A DNA stretch of 6,943 nucleotides from Propionivibrio sp. (GTDB lineage Bacteria > Pseudomonadota > Gammaproteobacteria > Burkholderiales > Rhodocyclaceae). Every line of letters starts with the position of its first letter. The stretch's first letter is position 1. The notes beneath the pieces are model-generated. The model was not told the DNA's origin, ran no database searches, and saw nothing but the letters and a program-made list of their open reading frames with translations. The position numbers and the translations under genes were made by a program. Positions 6,017 to 6,943 of this stretch are shown here, piece after piece. The stretch spans positions 1 to 6,943 of the forward strand of contig QKII01000355.1 in assembly GCA_003249625.1 (NCBI GenBank). The letters are read 5' to 3'.

Positions 6017-6065
6017 TGATGCGCATGACAGGATGATTCTGGGAGTATGCGATGAGTATTTTCCC

Positions 6066-6070
6066 GGAGG
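6066..6070 (+). promoter_or_regulatory. Shine-Dalgarno of the Cache sensor gene
   Basis: GGAGG ends 9 nt before ATG 6080, which begins an N-terminus with a basic residue cluster and a membrane helix. A second ATG directly follows at 6083 at a less favourable spacing of 12 nt. Confidence 0.7.
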
Positions 6071-6079
6071 GCGAACGGC

Positions 6080-6943
6080 ATGATGCTCAGATCGAAATCG
6101 GTGGCGACGAAGTTGCTGCTGGCATCCTGTGTTACGGCGGTTTTTGTCGTTGTTTCCATCGTGGCTTTCATCAAACTGTCGATGATTCCGCAGTTGACAG
6201 ACAAGGCTCTGGAGGATCAGACCAGTGCGCTGGCGCAAGCGCTCAAGGGAATTCGCAATCGACCCGAACAGTGGAGTGATGCCGAATTGGCGCGGGAAGG
6301 GTTGCTTGACGCATTCAGCTCGGAGGGCGGAACGGTGGCTACTCTGTTTATCCACAAGGATGGGCGTTACCTTCGTGCCGCAACGACTCTGAAGAAGACA
6401 GATGGCCTGCAGGCGATTGGTACAGCGCTCGATCCGGCGTCGGATGCCGCCCGGGCTCTGGAGGCGGGGCAGAAATACTCAGGGCATATCACCCTGTTCG
6501 ACCGGTTGCACATGTCTACCTATCTGCCGGTGGCATTCGAAAACGGTGTGCGCGGTGCCGTTTTCGTCGGCATTGATTACGGCTCGGCCGATCCGATGCT
6601 GGCGCTTTCCCGCCAGATGGACTATGTGGTAATCGCGGCTGGCGTTGTCGGGGTTCTCCTGCTGGCCGTCGGGCTGGCTTTCTCGATTCGCGTCGAACAG
6701 GCGCACCGGGAAACCGAGGACATCTTTCGGACCACGCAGGACGGACTGTTCCTTCTCGACCATCGCTTGCGTATGGGGTCGCAGACTTCACAGGCACTGT
6801 CGAAGGTGCTTGGGTTCGACGTACGTCCAGGTGCGAATTTCCTTGAACTGCTGCGGCCCTCCGTCTCACAGAAAACCTACGATACCGCCAGGGAATACAT
6901 CGAGTTGCTGTTGCGCCATGACGTCAAGGAAAAACTGGTGGCC
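6080..6943 (+). CDS. Membrane sensor with periplasmic Cache-like domain, C-terminus outside the window
   Basis: The visible 288 residues form the input half of a signal-transduction protein. A membrane helix at about 11-32 is followed by a periplasmic domain (33-181). This resembles single-Cache/Cache3-Cache2 sensors: GGTVATLFIHKDGRYLRAATTL (83-104), IGTALD (113-118), Y133, then ITLFDRLHMSTYLPV (137-151) and GAVFVGIDYG (159-168). A second helix spans about 182-203. The cytoplasmic part starts with a PAS-like stretch, EDIFRTTQDGLFLLDHRLRMG (213-233), and continues with helical sequence to the edge. No HAMP domain is evident. This cytoplasmic pattern recalls sensor proteins with an HPt- or CheA-like histidine-kinase output, but no output domain is visible, so kinase, cyclase or chemoreceptor all remain open. 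The gene is divergent from the FHA-EAL gene, a possible functional partner. Confidence 0.85.
   Translation, partial: MMLRSKSVATKLLLASCVTAVFVVVSIVAFIKLSMIPQLTDKALEDQTSALAQALKGIRNRPEQWSDAELAREGLLDAFSSEGGTVATLFIHKDGRYLRAATTLKKTDGLQAIGTALDPASDAARALEAGQKYSGHITLFDRLHMSTYLPVAFENGVRGAVFVGIDYGSADPMLALSRQMDYVVIAAGVVGVLLLAVGLAFSIRVEQAHRETEDIFRTTQDGLFLLDHRLRMGSQTSQALSKVLGFDVRPGANFLELLRPSVSQKTYDTAREYIELLLRHDVKEKLVA

Noticed and set aside
6052..6279. Plus-strand frame starting at ATG 6052, ahead of the Cache sensor start.
   Set aside because: It is in a different frame from the sensor gene, lacks a Shine-Dalgarno, and contains the sensor's own ribosome site.
5864..6355. Extension of the FHA-EAL frame far upstream of its start.
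   Set aside because: The frame is open by chance. The extra residues show no conserved character and lie opposite the Cache sensor's coding start.

Overview
The window is a compact, GC-rich stretch (roughly 60% by eye) from a Gram-negative bacterium. The gene set points to a betaproteobacterium, possibly of the Rhodocyclales type: a periplasmic amino-acid ABC importer, a DUF3014 protein, a CybB-type cytochrome b561, an aminoacyl-histidine dipeptidase (PepD), an FHA-EAL protein and a Cache-type membrane sensor. This placement is inferred from protein families, not from a marker gene.

Layout: (1) 1-1260, minus strand: a substrate-binding protein followed after 18 bp by its membrane permease, which runs off the left edge. 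The ATPase of this importer is not in the window. A promoter candidate lies just upstream of the binding-protein gene. (2) 1396-2220, minus: a single-pass membrane protein with a proline-rich linker and a DUF3014 domain, with its own promoter candidate. (3) 2221-2497: a gap without a protein gene but with much structure: a hairpin, GTTAC-type direct repeats, three successive hairpins and a strong rho-independent terminator reading rightward. Both flanking genes read leftward, so this terminator has no protein gene to serve. The best explanation is an unannotated small RNA of about 100 nt on the plus strand, with an exposed C-rich anti-Shine-Dalgarno segment. (4) 2498-3049, minus: four-helix di-heme cytochrome b561 with a GTG start. 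(5) 3274-4761, plus: complete PepD-type M20 dipeptidase. (6) 4727-5830, minus: FHA-EAL protein, overlapping pepD tail to tail by 35 bp and most likely using a TTG start. (7) 6080-6943, plus: N-terminal 288 residues of a membrane sensor with a periplasmic Cache-like domain, divergent from the FHA-EAL gene and cut by the right edge.

Functional links: the importer takes up a polar amino acid, and PepD hydrolyses dipeptides in the cytoplasm; both feed amino-acid supply but are separate transcription units. The FHA-EAL protein (phospho-threonine reading plus c-di-GMP hydrolysis) and the divergent Cache sensor are both signalling proteins and share an upstream region containing two inverted repeats. 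The candidate small RNA is the element most likely to be undescribed. All pairing, promoter and operator calls were made by eye.
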